Shown piece after piece: positions 15,799-23,235 of a stretch of 27,353 nt of DNA. The stretch comes from a virus. The notes under the pieces were generated by a model. That model was not told the origin of the DNA and searched no databases. It was given only the letters and a program-made list of their open reading frames with translations. The stretch covers positions 1 through 27,353 of IMG/VR virus record IMGVR_UViG_3300021090_000090. One strand, given 5' to 3'. The number at the start of each line of letters is the position of its first letter. Position 1 is the first letter of the stretch. The translations under genes and the position numbers were made by a program.

Positions 15799-18452
15799 CC
15801 GAACGCAACGACTGCATCGACGAGCTGCTCAAGGCGATCAAGGACCGCAAGGACCGCAAGTTCGTCAAGGACCGGCTCGAGGAGCTCGACGATCGCTTCG
15901 AGGCCGACGACGGGCCTGGCTCGGCGCGCGAGAAGTATTTCCGCGCGGCGAAGGAGATGCTGGACGAGCAGGCGGTGCAGAGCGCGGTGCTCAAGCGCAA
16001 CCTGCGGATGGACGCGCTCAAATTCCGCGACCTGCGGACCTACATCGAAGCCGCGCACGAAGTTAAGGGCGGCTCCTATCACCTCGGCATCGAGGCGCGG
16101 CTGGTCGGCGTCAACACGCCGTTCTTTGATCCAAAATCGCGCGCCGGCAACCAGGCGTCGGTCGGTTCGCTTTCGCTCGGCGCGCAGCGCGACTGGATCG
16201 GCGGCGCGATCGGCGACATCCAAAGGCTCGAGCGCGACAAGCCGCAGCTCGCGGGCCTGGAGAAGCTGTTCTATTCGAAGGCGATCGAGAGCGAGATCTT
16301 CATCGAGAAGGTCGAGCTCGAGCGCCAGGCCAAGGGCTTCGGCGCACGGCCCGGCCGCACCAAGAACGAGGGCGCGCTCGAAATCGCCCGGATCCTGCAC
16401 AAGTGGGACAAAACCAAGATCGGCGCGCTCAACGAGGAGGGCGCCTGGATTACCGAGCACTCGTCCTACGGCGCGAGCGTGCAGCACGATCCCGACAAGA
16501 TGATCGCCGCCGGCGGCAACCTGACGCGGCGGATGTTCACGCGCGAGAGCAACCGCCAGGCGTTCGATCCGCTGTTTCAAGAGGCCCGCATGGCGTGGGC
16601 GAGCAAGACCCTGCAATGGATCGACGCCAAGCGCACCTTCGGCACCACGGTCGACGCCGACAAGAAGCTTGCCGAGATGTACGGCGGCCTGGTCACCGGC
16701 GACCATCTGGAAATGACCACGGTGTCGAGCGAGCCGATCTTCGGCAATCTGGCGCGCAAGGTGTCGGCCTCGCGCGAATTGATCTGGAAGTCGGCCGAGG
16801 ACCAGCTGGCCTACATGCGCGAGTTCGGCCGGTTCGGGCCGACCGACGCCTGGCTGCACGGCATGCGGGACAGCGCTAACAAGTATGCGCTGATGAAGGT
16901 GTTCGGCTCTAAGCCGAAGGAGAATTTCGAGGAGCTGTTGGCCTACGCCAAGAATCGCACCACCGGCGCGCCGGAGCGGCTGACGCTCGACAAATGGGAG
17001 CAGGCGCTGCGCAACCGTTACGCGGTGGTGTCCGGCGAGGCCGACCGGCCGGTGCGCAACGCCTGGTCCGGCATCGTCGCCGGCGTGATGGCGGTGCAAC
17101 GGCTGGCCAAGCTCGGCCTGACCCCGTTCGCCATGATCTCGGACAACGTGACGATTTCGCGCGAGCTCGCCTACCACGGCGTCAATTACCTCGAGCGTAA
17201 CGGCGGGCTGCTGTCGGGCTATTTCCAGGGCGCGCCGGGCACGGCCAAGCGCGAGGTCGCCGAGCTGCTGCACACCGGCATTCTCGGGCGGCTGCGCGGC
17301 GTCACCGCGCGGTTCGACGTCGCCGACGGCGCGCCCGGCATCATGGCCAAGCTCGAGAACACCTTCTTCAAGATCACCGGCATCTCGGGGATGTCGGAAA
17401 ACAAACGCGCCGACGCCGAGCGCATGATGGCGTTCCACATGGGCAAGCAGCGCGGCAAGGACTTCGCCGAGCTCGGCGAAAGCGAGACTCGCATCCTCAA
17501 TGCCTTCGGCATCGGCGATCGCGAATGGGCGCTGCTGGCGAAGACCGCCTGGAACGAGATCGACGGCGCGACGTACCTGACGCCCGACGTCGCGCTCAAG
17601 CTCAAGGACGCCGACATACAGGAATATCTCAAGAGCCGCGGCTCGATCGCCGATCGCGCGGCTGCTGCCGTCGTCGCCCCGCAGGCGCCGGCCGCCGCGG
17701 CCGACCTGGTCGAGCGCACGCGGCACGACCTGGCGCTGAAGCTGTGGGCCTATTACGGCGAGCGCGGGCAATTCGCCGTGATTGAAGTCGGGCCGCGCGA
17801 GCGCGCGATGCTCTACAAGGGCACCAAGCCCGGCGAGCAGCTCAACCTGGCGCTGCGGCTGCTGCTGCAGTTCAAGCAGTTCCCGACCGCGATGGTGTCG
17901 AAGGTGTGGGGCCGCGAGATCAACGGCGGCGCCGGCACCATGGACAAGGTCGCCGGCATCACCGAGCTCGTCGTCGGCTCGACGCTGGCCGGCATGATGG
18001 CGAATTATCTCAACGACGTCGCCAAGGGCCACGACCCGCACGCGCGCTGGCGCAACCAGCCGATCGCCGCGATGATCTCCGGCTTCACCCGCGGCGGCGC
18101 CGGCACCATCTACGGCGACTTTTTGATCGGCGAGTGGTCGCGCTTCGGCTCGTCGGCGATCAACACCCTGGTCGGGCCGACCTTCGGCCAGGTCGACAAG
18201 GCGATGGAGATCTACAGCGCGATTACGCATCCGTCGAAGTGGAAGGGCACCAGCGCGGCGCTGGGGCTTCGCACCGCGCGCGAGAACCTGCCATTCGGCA
18301 ACATGATCTACACCAAGGCCGCGATCGATTATCTGGTGTTCTACCGGCTGCAGGAGTGGCTCAACCCCGGCTACCTCGAGCGCATGGAGCGCACGGTCAA
18401 GGAAAAGCAGGGCATCGAGTTCATGCTCTCGCCGCGCGCAATCGCCCGTTAG
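15795..18452 (+). CDS. Large internal virion / DNA-ejection protein, C-terminal gp16-like half
   Basis: This encodes 885 residues. The start is ATG 15795, since the N-terminus MTERNDCIDELLKAIKDRKDRKF is a plausible charged helix and the upstream frame is closed soon after. The body is long and helical, with DWIGGAIGDIQRLERDKP, HSSYGASVQHDPDKMIAAGG, SAEDQLAYMREFGRFGPTDAWLHGM and VMAVQRLAKLGLTPFAMISDNV. The C-terminal part has LNLALRLLLQFKQFPTAMVSKVWGRE, two Gly-rich hydrophobic segments (ELVVGSTLAGMMANYL, PIAAMISGFTRGGAGTIYGDFL), then NLPFGNMIYTKAAIDYLVFYRLQEWLNPGYLERMERTVKE. That ending is the conserved C-terminus of the large ejection protein in BPP-1-like podoviruses. It probably helps form the trans-envelope DNA conduit. 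Confidence 0.75.
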   Translation: MTERNDCIDELLKAIKDRKDRKFVKDRLEELDDRFEADDGPGSAREKYFRAAKEMLDEQAVQSAVLKRNLRMDALKFRDLRTYIEAAHEVKGGSYHLGIEARLVGVNTPFFDPKSRAGNQASVGSLSLGAQRDWIGGAIGDIQRLERDKPQLAGLEKLFYSKAIESEIFIEKVELERQAKGFGARPGRTKNEGALEIARILHKWDKTKIGALNEEGAWITEHSSYGASVQHDPDKMIAAGGNLTRRMFTRESNRQAFDPLFQEARMAWASKTLQWIDAKRTFGTTVDADKKLAEMYGGLVTGDHLEMTTVSSEPIFGNLARKVSASRELIWKSAEDQLAYMREFGRFGPTDAWLHGMRDSANKYALMKVFGSKPKENFEELLAYAKNRTTGAPERLTLDKWEQALRNRYAVVSGEADRPVRNAWSGIVAGVMAVQRLAKLGLTPFAMISDNVTISRELAYHGVNYLERNGGLLSGYFQGAPGTAKREVAELLHTGILGRLRGVTARFDVADGAPGIMAKLENTFFKITGISGMSENKRADAERMMAFHMGKQRGKDFAELGESETRILNAFGIGDREWALLAKTAWNEIDGATYLTPDVALKLKDADIQEYLKSRGSIADRAAAAVVAPQAPAAAADLVERTRHDLALKLWAYYGERGQFAVIEVGPRERAMLYKGTKPGEQLNLALRLLLQFKQFPTAMVSKVWGREINGGAGTMDKVAGITELVVGSTLAGMMANYLNDVAKGHDPHARWRNQPIAAMISGFTRGGAGTIYGDFLIGEWSRFGSSAINTLVGPTFGQVDKAMEIYSAITHPSKWKGTSAALGLRTARENLPFGNMIYTKAAIDYLVFYRLQEWLNPGYLERMERTVKEKQGIEFMLSPRAIAR

Positions 18453-18500
18453 CGCCGCACACAACCTCTCACTTCTATTTACTTGACAACGGAGGCGCGC

Positions 18501-20285
18501 ATGACCGCATTCGACCGCCGCGGCGCGTTCGTCTACGACGCCGCGATCAAGACCGCGGCGCTGCTGGCGACCACGGCCAACATCACGCTGGCGGGCCACC
18601 AATCGATCGACGGCGTCACCACGCTCGAGGGCGACCGCGTGCTGGTGAAGGACCAGACCGACCCCAAGCTGAACGGCATCTACGACGCCTCGAGCGGCAA
18701 CTGGACGCGCTCGGCCGACGCCGCGCGCAACACCAGCTTCGTGCTCGGCACGCTGGTCGAGGTGGCGTCCGGCGCCGTCAACGCCGGGCTGATGTACGTG
18801 CAGACCTGCGACGACACGCCGGTCACGATCGGCACCTCCGAGATCGGCTTCACCGAACAGTCCAACGTCGCCACCGCGCAGCAGCGCGCGACTTCGGGGT
18901 CGAGCCTGGCGATCGGCACCGGCTCCAAGACCTTCGCCATTCAGGCCGGCAAGAGCTTTGTGGCCGACCAGTGGGTGCTGGCCTATTCGGCCGCCGATCC
19001 CGAAGACAGCATGCTCGGCCAGATCACCAGCTACGGCGGCACGAGCTTAATTGTCAGCATGATCGCGGCCGGCGGCAGCGGCACCCACACCGACTGGATC
19101 ATCGTGCTGACCAACTCGCGGGCGGCGGCCGGCCGGCAGCCGCCGGTCGGCACCGGCAACACCACCGGAGCTGCCTCGTCGGTGGCGGATCATTTCGCGA
19201 CCTTCGCCGACACCACCGGCAAGGTGCTCAAAGACGGCGGCGTGGCGGGCGCACTTTCCGCGCTCGATACGTTGACCGCGAAATTCCTCGCCGGCAGCGC
19301 GCTCGGCGCCGCCGCGCCGATGGTCAACGGCACCATCGCCGAGAGTAGAGCCGCCAACGCCACCACCATCGCGCTCAAAACGCTGGCCGGAGCGGATCCC
19401 GCCGCGGTCGATCCGGTCCAGGCCGTGTTTCGCAACGTCACTCCTGGCACCGGCAATTACGTGCCGATCGCGATCGCTACGGCGCTGGGCCTGACCATTC
19501 CGTCCGGCGCCACCATGGGGTTTGCCAGCGCCACCGCCGGCCGGCTGTGGCTGCTCGGGCTGTCGGTTGCCGGCGCGGCCGAGCTCGCCGTCATCAACTG
19601 CCGCGACGGCACCACCAACAGCATCTACCCGCTGGCGGGCTTCGGCATTATTTCGACCACGGCGATCGACACCGCCTCCGACAACGCCCACGTCGCCTAT
19701 TCGGCGGTGGCGCGCAGCGACGTGCCCTACCGCGTGCTGGGCTATCTGACCTGGGAAAGCGGACTGACCACCGCCGGAACCTGGGACGCCGCCCCGACCC
19801 GGATCGAGCTCTACGGCCTGGGCGTGCCGCTGCCGAACCAGGTCATCCAGACCCAAGGTAACGACACGGGCGCCGTTGCAACCGGCACCACCGTGTTGCC
19901 ATTCGACGACAGCATCCCGCAGAACACAGAAGGCGATCAATATTTATCGCAGGCAGTGACCGCGAGTTCGGCGGCCAATCTATTCGATATCGAGATCCAG
20001 GTATTGTTGGCCAGCAATACTAACACGCAGCAGAGTTTGGCGCTGTTTCAGGACTCAAACGCAAACGCCTTGGCGGCCAACGCAGAGGTGCACGCCACCG
20101 CCAGTCAGACGATGGGCATTACGCTACGCAAGCGGGTGCTTGCCGGGACGGTATTGGAGACCACATTCAAGGGTCGGTCTGGCAACACTGGCGCTGGCAC
20201 CACCACGTTTAACGGCAGCGCCGCGGCGCGGCGGTTCGGCGGCGTCGCCAACAGCTTCATCAATGTGAGGGAGTTGATGGCATGA
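18501..20285 (+). CDS. Tail fibre / receptor-binding protein
   Basis: This encodes 594 residues. ATG 18501 is preceded by GGAGG at 18491-18495; the in-frame TTG 18483 is less likely. Residues about 15-75 carry the widespread phage-tail motif ANITLAGHQSIDGVTTLEGDRVLVKDQTD-x-x-x-NGIY-x-x-x-x-G-x-W-x-R, likely the virion attachment part. Next comes a beta-rich block (SSLAIGTGSKTFAIQAGKSF..GDxDxILGQ-type, here EDSMLGQITSY), a linker with FATFADTTGKVLKDGG, and a compact beta domain. From about residue 452 there is a C-terminal jelly-roll-like tip. The tip uses noticeably more A/T-ending codons than the rest. It should bind the host surface. The gene follows the ejection genes and overlaps a small partner gene. 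Confidence 0.78.
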   Translation: MTAFDRRGAFVYDAAIKTAALLATTANITLAGHQSIDGVTTLEGDRVLVKDQTDPKLNGIYDASSGNWTRSADAARNTSFVLGTLVEVASGAVNAGLMYVQTCDDTPVTIGTSEIGFTEQSNVATAQQRATSGSSLAIGTGSKTFAIQAGKSFVADQWVLAYSAADPEDSMLGQITSYGGTSLIVSMIAAGGSGTHTDWIIVLTNSRAAAGRQPPVGTGNTTGAASSVADHFATFADTTGKVLKDGGVAGALSALDTLTAKFLAGSALGAAAPMVNGTIAESRAANATTIALKTLAGADPAAVDPVQAVFRNVTPGTGNYVPIAIATALGLTIPSGATMGFASATAGRLWLLGLSVAGAAELAVINCRDGTTNSIYPLAGFGIISTTAIDTASDNAHVAYSAVARSDVPYRVLGYLTWESGLTTAGTWDAAPTRIELYGLGVPLPNQVIQTQGNDTGAVATGTTVLPFDDSIPQNTEGDQYLSQAVTASSAANLFDIEIQVLLASNTNTQQSLALFQDSNANALAANAEVHATASQTMGITLRKRVLAGTVLETTFKGRSGNTGAGTTTFNGSAAARRFGGVANSFINVRELMA

Positions 20286-20647
20286 GCGCGATCCGCATTA
20301 TCTACCACGGACAAGAGCCGAACTTCCCGGCGACCGACCAGCACCACGACGCCGAGCGGTTCTACGTCTGCGACGGTGAAGTACATTCCGCCGCGCAATG
20401 GACGGCGCGGCTGGCGGCGGCGCAGGCCGGCGCGCGCCAAGCGGTCTATGGTATCAGCGACGCGGCCGCGATCGAGCGCCAGCTCGAGGCGCAGCCCGAA
20501 CGGCGCGGCGAGTTGAAGCAGCGGTTGGCGCAGGAACACGCAAAGCACGCGCCGGCGCTGGCCTACGTGGTCGACGCGATCGGCTCGCCGACGATCGAGG
20601 AGATCGACGCGGTGCTGAAAGCGGCGGCTCAAAAACCGGACGCCTGA
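20282..20647 (+). CDS. Small fibre-linked protein, function unknown
   Basis: This encodes 121 residues, with ATG 20282 overlapping the fibre stop. The N-terminus RIIYHGQEPNFPATDQHHDAERFYVCDG and the C-terminus ALAYVVDAIGSPTIEEIDAVL form a pattern I have seen in small proteins encoded just after phage tail fibres. Between them lies a Gln/Arg/Ala-rich coiled coil (residues 38-80). A fibre-assembly helper or small tail component is plausible from position. There is no catalytic motif and no signal peptide. Confidence 0.6.
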   Translation: MSAIRIIYHGQEPNFPATDQHHDAERFYVCDGEVHSAAQWTARLAAAQAGARQAVYGISDAAAIERQLEAQPERRGELKQRLAQEHAKHAPALAYVVDAIGSPTIEEIDAVLKAAAQKPDA

Positions 20648-20676
20648 CCAGCCTTCACATTTCAAGGAGAGGTTGC

Positions 20677-21018
20677 ATGCGAGCTTTTGTCGCCGCGCTC
20701 TTGCTTTGCCTGCTGCAGGCCTGCGGCACGACCATGCCGGCATTGGCGCAGCAAGATACCCATCCAAACTGCGCTGGGTGGATCGACTTCAGTTGCTGCT
20801 GCACCAACAATTGCTGCTTCGAGGTCCAGCCCGGAACGGTCGAGCAGATCGACGAGGATCACTGGCGCATCGTGGCGTCGGGCCAGGTGCTCAAGCGCAC
20901 CGGCTGGTCGAAGGACGGCCGCTTCATGCGCTGCGCCTGCGACAGCATCGACGGCAAGTGGACGGTGCACCCGGCGGCGTTTACGCGCTGCATCTTTCCG
21001 CCGATGCCGAATAGCTGA
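20677..21018 (+). CDS. Cys-rich secreted protein or lipoprotein
   Basis: This encodes 113 residues, with AGGAGAGG at 20665-20672 fixing ATG 20677. The N-terminus MRAFVAALLLCLLQACGTTMPALAQQ is a signal peptide. It could be cut at the lipobox-like LQA|C (Cys16; the Gln is unusual) or after ALA (residue 24). The mature part has nine further cysteines (32, 40-42, 46, 47, 86, 88 and 105), with the CCC..CC and C-x-C blocks conspicuous. It ends in CIFPPMP. The pattern W-x-x-x-x-CC-x-x-x-C..., 'SxDGxFxRC' and C-x-F-P-P resembles a family of small secreted proteins in Rhizobiales of unknown role. It sits at the head of the lysis cassette, so an outer-membrane spanin, a superinfection-exclusion lipoprotein or a host-derived cargo gene are all possible. 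Confidence 0.7.
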   Translation: MRAFVAALLLCLLQACGTTMPALAQQDTHPNCAGWIDFSCCCTNNCCFEVQPGTVEQIDEDHWRIVASGQVLKRTGWSKDGRFMRCACDSIDGKWTVHPAAFTRCIFPPMPNS

Positions 21019-21027
21019 GGGGGCGCA

Positions 21028-21978
21028 ATGACCATCCAGCTCACCAGGGAAGGCTTGCGCAACATATTCCCGAACGCGCCACGGGACATCATTGAGGAGC
21101 GCGTTCCCGACTGGCAGCGCGCGCTCGATCGCGCCGGCGTGACGCACACGCGCACCAGGCTTTCGTATTTCTTCGCCAACATCGAGCATGAGTGCGGCGG
21201 GTTCACCATCAAAAACCTGACCGAAAACACCAACTATTCGGTCAAGCGCGCGGCAGAGATTTTCCCGACCCGCGCCGGCCGCACGGCGGCCGAAGTCGCC
21301 GCCAACTTTGGCGACCCGATCGACCGGCGCCCGTTCTTCAACCTGATGTACGGCACCAGGATGGGGAATCGCCCCGGCACCGACGACGGCTGGAATTACA
21401 TCGGCCGCGGCGGCCCGCAATGGACCGGCCGCGATGGCTATGCCGAGCTTGAGCGCCGCACCGGCGTGCCGGCGATCGATCACCCTGAGATGGCGGCGGC
21501 CCACCACAACCAGCCCGAGGTCTGCGTTGCCTTTTGGGACTGGAAGCAACTCAACGCCAAGGCCGACGTCGGCGATTTCAAGGGCGTGGTGAAGCTGTGG
21601 AACGGCGGCACCAATGGCATGGCCGACCGCCTGGCGCAGCTCGAGGGCAACGATCCGATCATTGCGCGACTCGAGATCGTCGATCGCGTTCTGCCCGAGG
21701 CAAAGAAACTGCCCGGCAATCCGCCGACCAAGTTGCCGCCGAAGGACGTCATCGACGCCACCACCGTCAACGAGCGCAAGACGCGCAAAGGCGGTGCCGC
21801 CGGCGCCGCGATCGGCGGCGGCAACGAAGGCGCCAAGCAAACCGGCTCGGTACAGCCGGACAAGATGCCGCCGGCCGAGCTCGGCTACGGATTGATCGCC
21901 GCCGGCGTCGTCGTCTTCATCGTCGCCAGCTTCCTGATCTGGCGCAAGAAGCGCGCCGTCATCGCGAATTGGTTCTGA
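21028..21978 (+). CDS. GH19-type endolysin with C-terminal membrane anchor
   Basis: This encodes 316 residues. GAGGGGG right after the previous stop serves ATG 21028. Residues about 1-220 are a chitinase-like GH19 domain: SYFFANIEHECGGFTIKNLTENTNYSVKRAAEIFP has candidate catalytic Glu55 and Glu66. RPFFNLMYGTRMGN, DDGWNYIGRGGPQWTGRDGY and VVKLWNGGTNGMADR follow as in phage GH19 endolysins. Such enzymes cut the glycan strands of peptidoglycan. Residues 225-280 form a Pro/Lys/Gly-rich linker. Residues 285-305 are a clear membrane helix followed by RKKR (306-309). No N-terminal signal or SAR segment is seen. The C-terminal anchor is uncommon and is discussed as a finding. It is encoded upstream of the holin genes. 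Confidence 0.85.
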   Translation: MTIQLTREGLRNIFPNAPRDIIEERVPDWQRALDRAGVTHTRTRLSYFFANIEHECGGFTIKNLTENTNYSVKRAAEIFPTRAGRTAAEVAANFGDPIDRRPFFNLMYGTRMGNRPGTDDGWNYIGRGGPQWTGRDGYAELERRTGVPAIDHPEMAAAHHNQPEVCVAFWDWKQLNAKADVGDFKGVVKLWNGGTNGMADRLAQLEGNDPIIARLEIVDRVLPEAKKLPGNPPTKLPPKDVIDATTVNERKTRKGGAAGAAIGGGNEGAKQTGSVQPDKMPPAELGYGLIAAGVVVFIVASFLIWRKKRAVIANWF

Positions 21979-21980
21979 CC

Positions 21981-22460
21981 ATGTGGCGATACTGGCTCGA
22001 CTTCATCCTGATGCCCGCGATCGCGGTGCTGGTCATCATCGCCGATTGCCGCTCGGCTGGCTGGCTACTGTGGTGCCTCGCTGGCGTCGTGCTCTGGACA
22101 TTGGTGGAGTATTGGACGCACCGAACGCTGCTGCACGTCTACTTCTGGCACGGAACGCACGAGCGGCATCATCAGCACCCGGCTGAGTACGTGATGGCAA
22201 TCTGGTGGTACACGCCGCTGTTGTTTACCGCTCTGCTGGTGATTGCCGGCGCGACTGACACGCTGGCGATCTTCTGCGGCTTCACGCTCGGCTACGTCTG
22301 GTTCCTGACGACGCACCATTGGCTGCATCACGTCGACCTGCGCGAGCGGACGTGGCTGCATCGCTACGCTATTTGGCACAACCGCCACCACAACCAAACC
22401 GACTGCAACTATGGCATTACGACCCCCGTCTGGGATTGGGCATTCGGAACGTCGCGCTGA
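21981..22460 (+). CDS. Fatty acid hydroxylase / sterol desaturase family protein
   Basis: This encodes 159 residues, starting 2 nt after the endolysin stop. Four histidine clusters of the membrane di-iron hydroxylase superfamily are all present: H47-x4-H52, H60-x2-HH (63-64), H113-x2-HH (116-117) and H133-x2-HH (136-137). The C-terminal VWDWAFGT is the usual 'W-D-x-x-F-G-T' ending. Hydrophobic segments at about 8-42 and 75-108 place it in the inner membrane with the metal site facing the cytoplasm. Members use O2 to hydroxylate or desaturate lipids, sterols or carotenoids; the size is close to carotenoid hydroxylases and small fatty acid hydroxylases. The substrate cannot be read from sequence. 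It overlaps the phospholipase-like gene by ATGA, so the two are co-translated. No break or lost ligand is visible. Confidence 0.85.
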   Translation: MWRYWLDFILMPAIAVLVIIADCRSAGWLLWCLAGVVLWTLVEYWTHRTLLHVYFWHGTHERHHQHPAEYVMAIWWYTPLLFTALLVIAGATDTLAIFCGFTLGYVWFLTTHHWLHHVDLRERTWLHRYAIWHNRHHNQTDCNYGITTPVWDWAFGTSR

Positions 22461-22780
22461 TGACCGAGCCCGATCGCCCTTTCACCACCGACGGCTGCTC
22501 GGGCGGTATGAGTTGGTTCTGGCGCACGTTCCTCCGTCACCCGCCGCCATGGGAAGGCGCGTGCATCGAACACGATAGAGCCTATTGGGCTGGCGGCTGT
22601 TCGTTGCAGCGCTTCAAGGCCGACGCCGAGCTGGGCACCGCCGTTCACGCCAAGGGCTACCCGATCATGGCTGTGCTGATGTTCGTCGCCGTCCGCGTCG
22701 GGGGACACCCGCTGCTGCCGCTGTCTTGGCGGTGGGGCTACGGCTGGAAATATTCGCGCCGCTACAAAAAGTCCTCATAG
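22460..22780 (+). CDS. Phospholipase A2-like small protein
   Basis: This encodes 106 residues, with ATG 22460 overlapping the hydroxylase stop. The sequence has DGCSGG (residues 11-16), then after a short Trp/Pro-rich loop C35-x-x-H38-D39-x-x-Y42, then a helix with a later Asp (D55). In PLA2-type enzymes a calcium-loop segment, here DGCS, is followed by a helix with the catalytic His-Asp pair in C-x-x-H-D-x-x-Y, and prokaryotic members share DGCS with C-x-x-H-D-x-x-Y. A hydrophobic helix at about 67-83 and a basic C-terminus (WKYSRRYKKSS) would place it at a membrane. It has no signal peptide, so it would reach the inner membrane from the cytoplasm. Release of fatty acids and lysophospholipid during lysis is the inferred role. 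A catalytically inactive relative is possible. Confidence 0.55.
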   Translation: MTEPDRPFTTDGCSGGMSWFWRTFLRHPPPWEGACIEHDRAYWAGGCSLQRFKADAELGTAVHAKGYPIMAVLMFVAVRVGGHPLLPLSWRWGYGWKYSRRYKKSS

Positions 22781-22790
22781 GAGAATCACG

Positions 22791-23033
22791 ATGCTGAAGA
22801 AGATATGGCAACAGGTCAAAACGTCCGCGACGATGGCGTGGATGTGGTTCTGCGGCGTGGTCAGCTCGACCTTTATGGTCGTGATGCAGGCCCTTGAGCT
22901 GCTAGAATTGCCCGAGGTCAAGAAGCAGATCATCGACTTCCTCAATCTCAACAACCCGAAATGGGTGGGGCTCTATCTGCTCGTCGCGGCGATCGGCGGC
23001 GGCCTGGCGCGGCTGCGAACGCTGGGGAAATAA
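22791..23033 (+). CDS. Small membrane protein, holin-like
   Basis: This encodes 80 residues, with AGGAG at 22779-22783 and 7-nt spacing. The N-terminus is basic (MLKKIWQQVK). Membrane segments are likely at about 14-36 (MAWMWFCGVVSSTFMVVMQALEL) and 58-74 (WVGLYLLVAAIGGGLAR), joined by an acidic amphipathic part (LPEVKKQIIDFLNLNNP). Two membrane helices, small size and place in the cassette fit a holin or pinholin-type protein. No family is recognised, and a separate 3TM holin lies downstream. Confidence 0.6.
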   Translation: MLKKIWQQVKTSATMAWMWFCGVVSSTFMVVMQALELLELPEVKKQIIDFLNLNNPKWVGLYLLVAAIGGGLARLRTLGK

Positions 23034-23036
23034 CCG

Positions 23037-23234
23037 GTGGCGGCGAACAGGGACGACGCCCGCGACCGGCTGATCCTGGCCATGTCCGACGCGCTGTCGC
23101 TGTTGATCCGCGCCAATGGCGCGAACGTCACGCCCGATGAGACGGCGGCGCACCGCTCGAACATCGCCGGATATCAAAGAGAATTGCTGGAGCAGGCGCC
23201 GCAGCTTCGCGGCCCACCCGAAAAGGTAGTGTGA
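23037..23234 (+). CDS. Small soluble protein of unknown function in the lysis cassette
   Basis: This encodes 65 residues and starts at GTG 23037, 3 nt after the previous stop, with only a weak ribosome-binding site. It is polar and helical: RDDARDRLILAMSDALSLLIRANGANVTPDETAAHRSNIAGYQRELLEQ. There is no membrane segment, signal or metal motif. It is linked by one base to the 3TM holin gene, so translational coupling is likely. An antiholin-type regulator can be imagined but nothing shows it. Confidence 0.55.
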   Translation: MAANRDDARDRLILAMSDALSLLIRANGANVTPDETAAHRSNIAGYQRELLEQAPQLRGPPEKVV

Positions 23235-23235
23235 C

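Noticed and set aside
18483-18511. TTGACA as a -35 promoter element before the tail fibre
   Set aside because: A -10 at proper spacing would fall inside the fibre coding sequence and none is visible. TTGACA here simply precedes the ribosome-binding site.
15624-18602. 992-codon open frame on the - strand
   Set aside because: It is an antisense shadow of the ejection protein gene caused by GC-rich codon use, with Arg/Asp/Leu-biased low-quality composition.
18501-20285. Diversity-generating retroelement variable region, as in BPP-1
   Set aside because: No reverse transcriptase, template repeat or Avd-like gene is present in the window, and the fibre C-terminus is not C-type-lectin-like.
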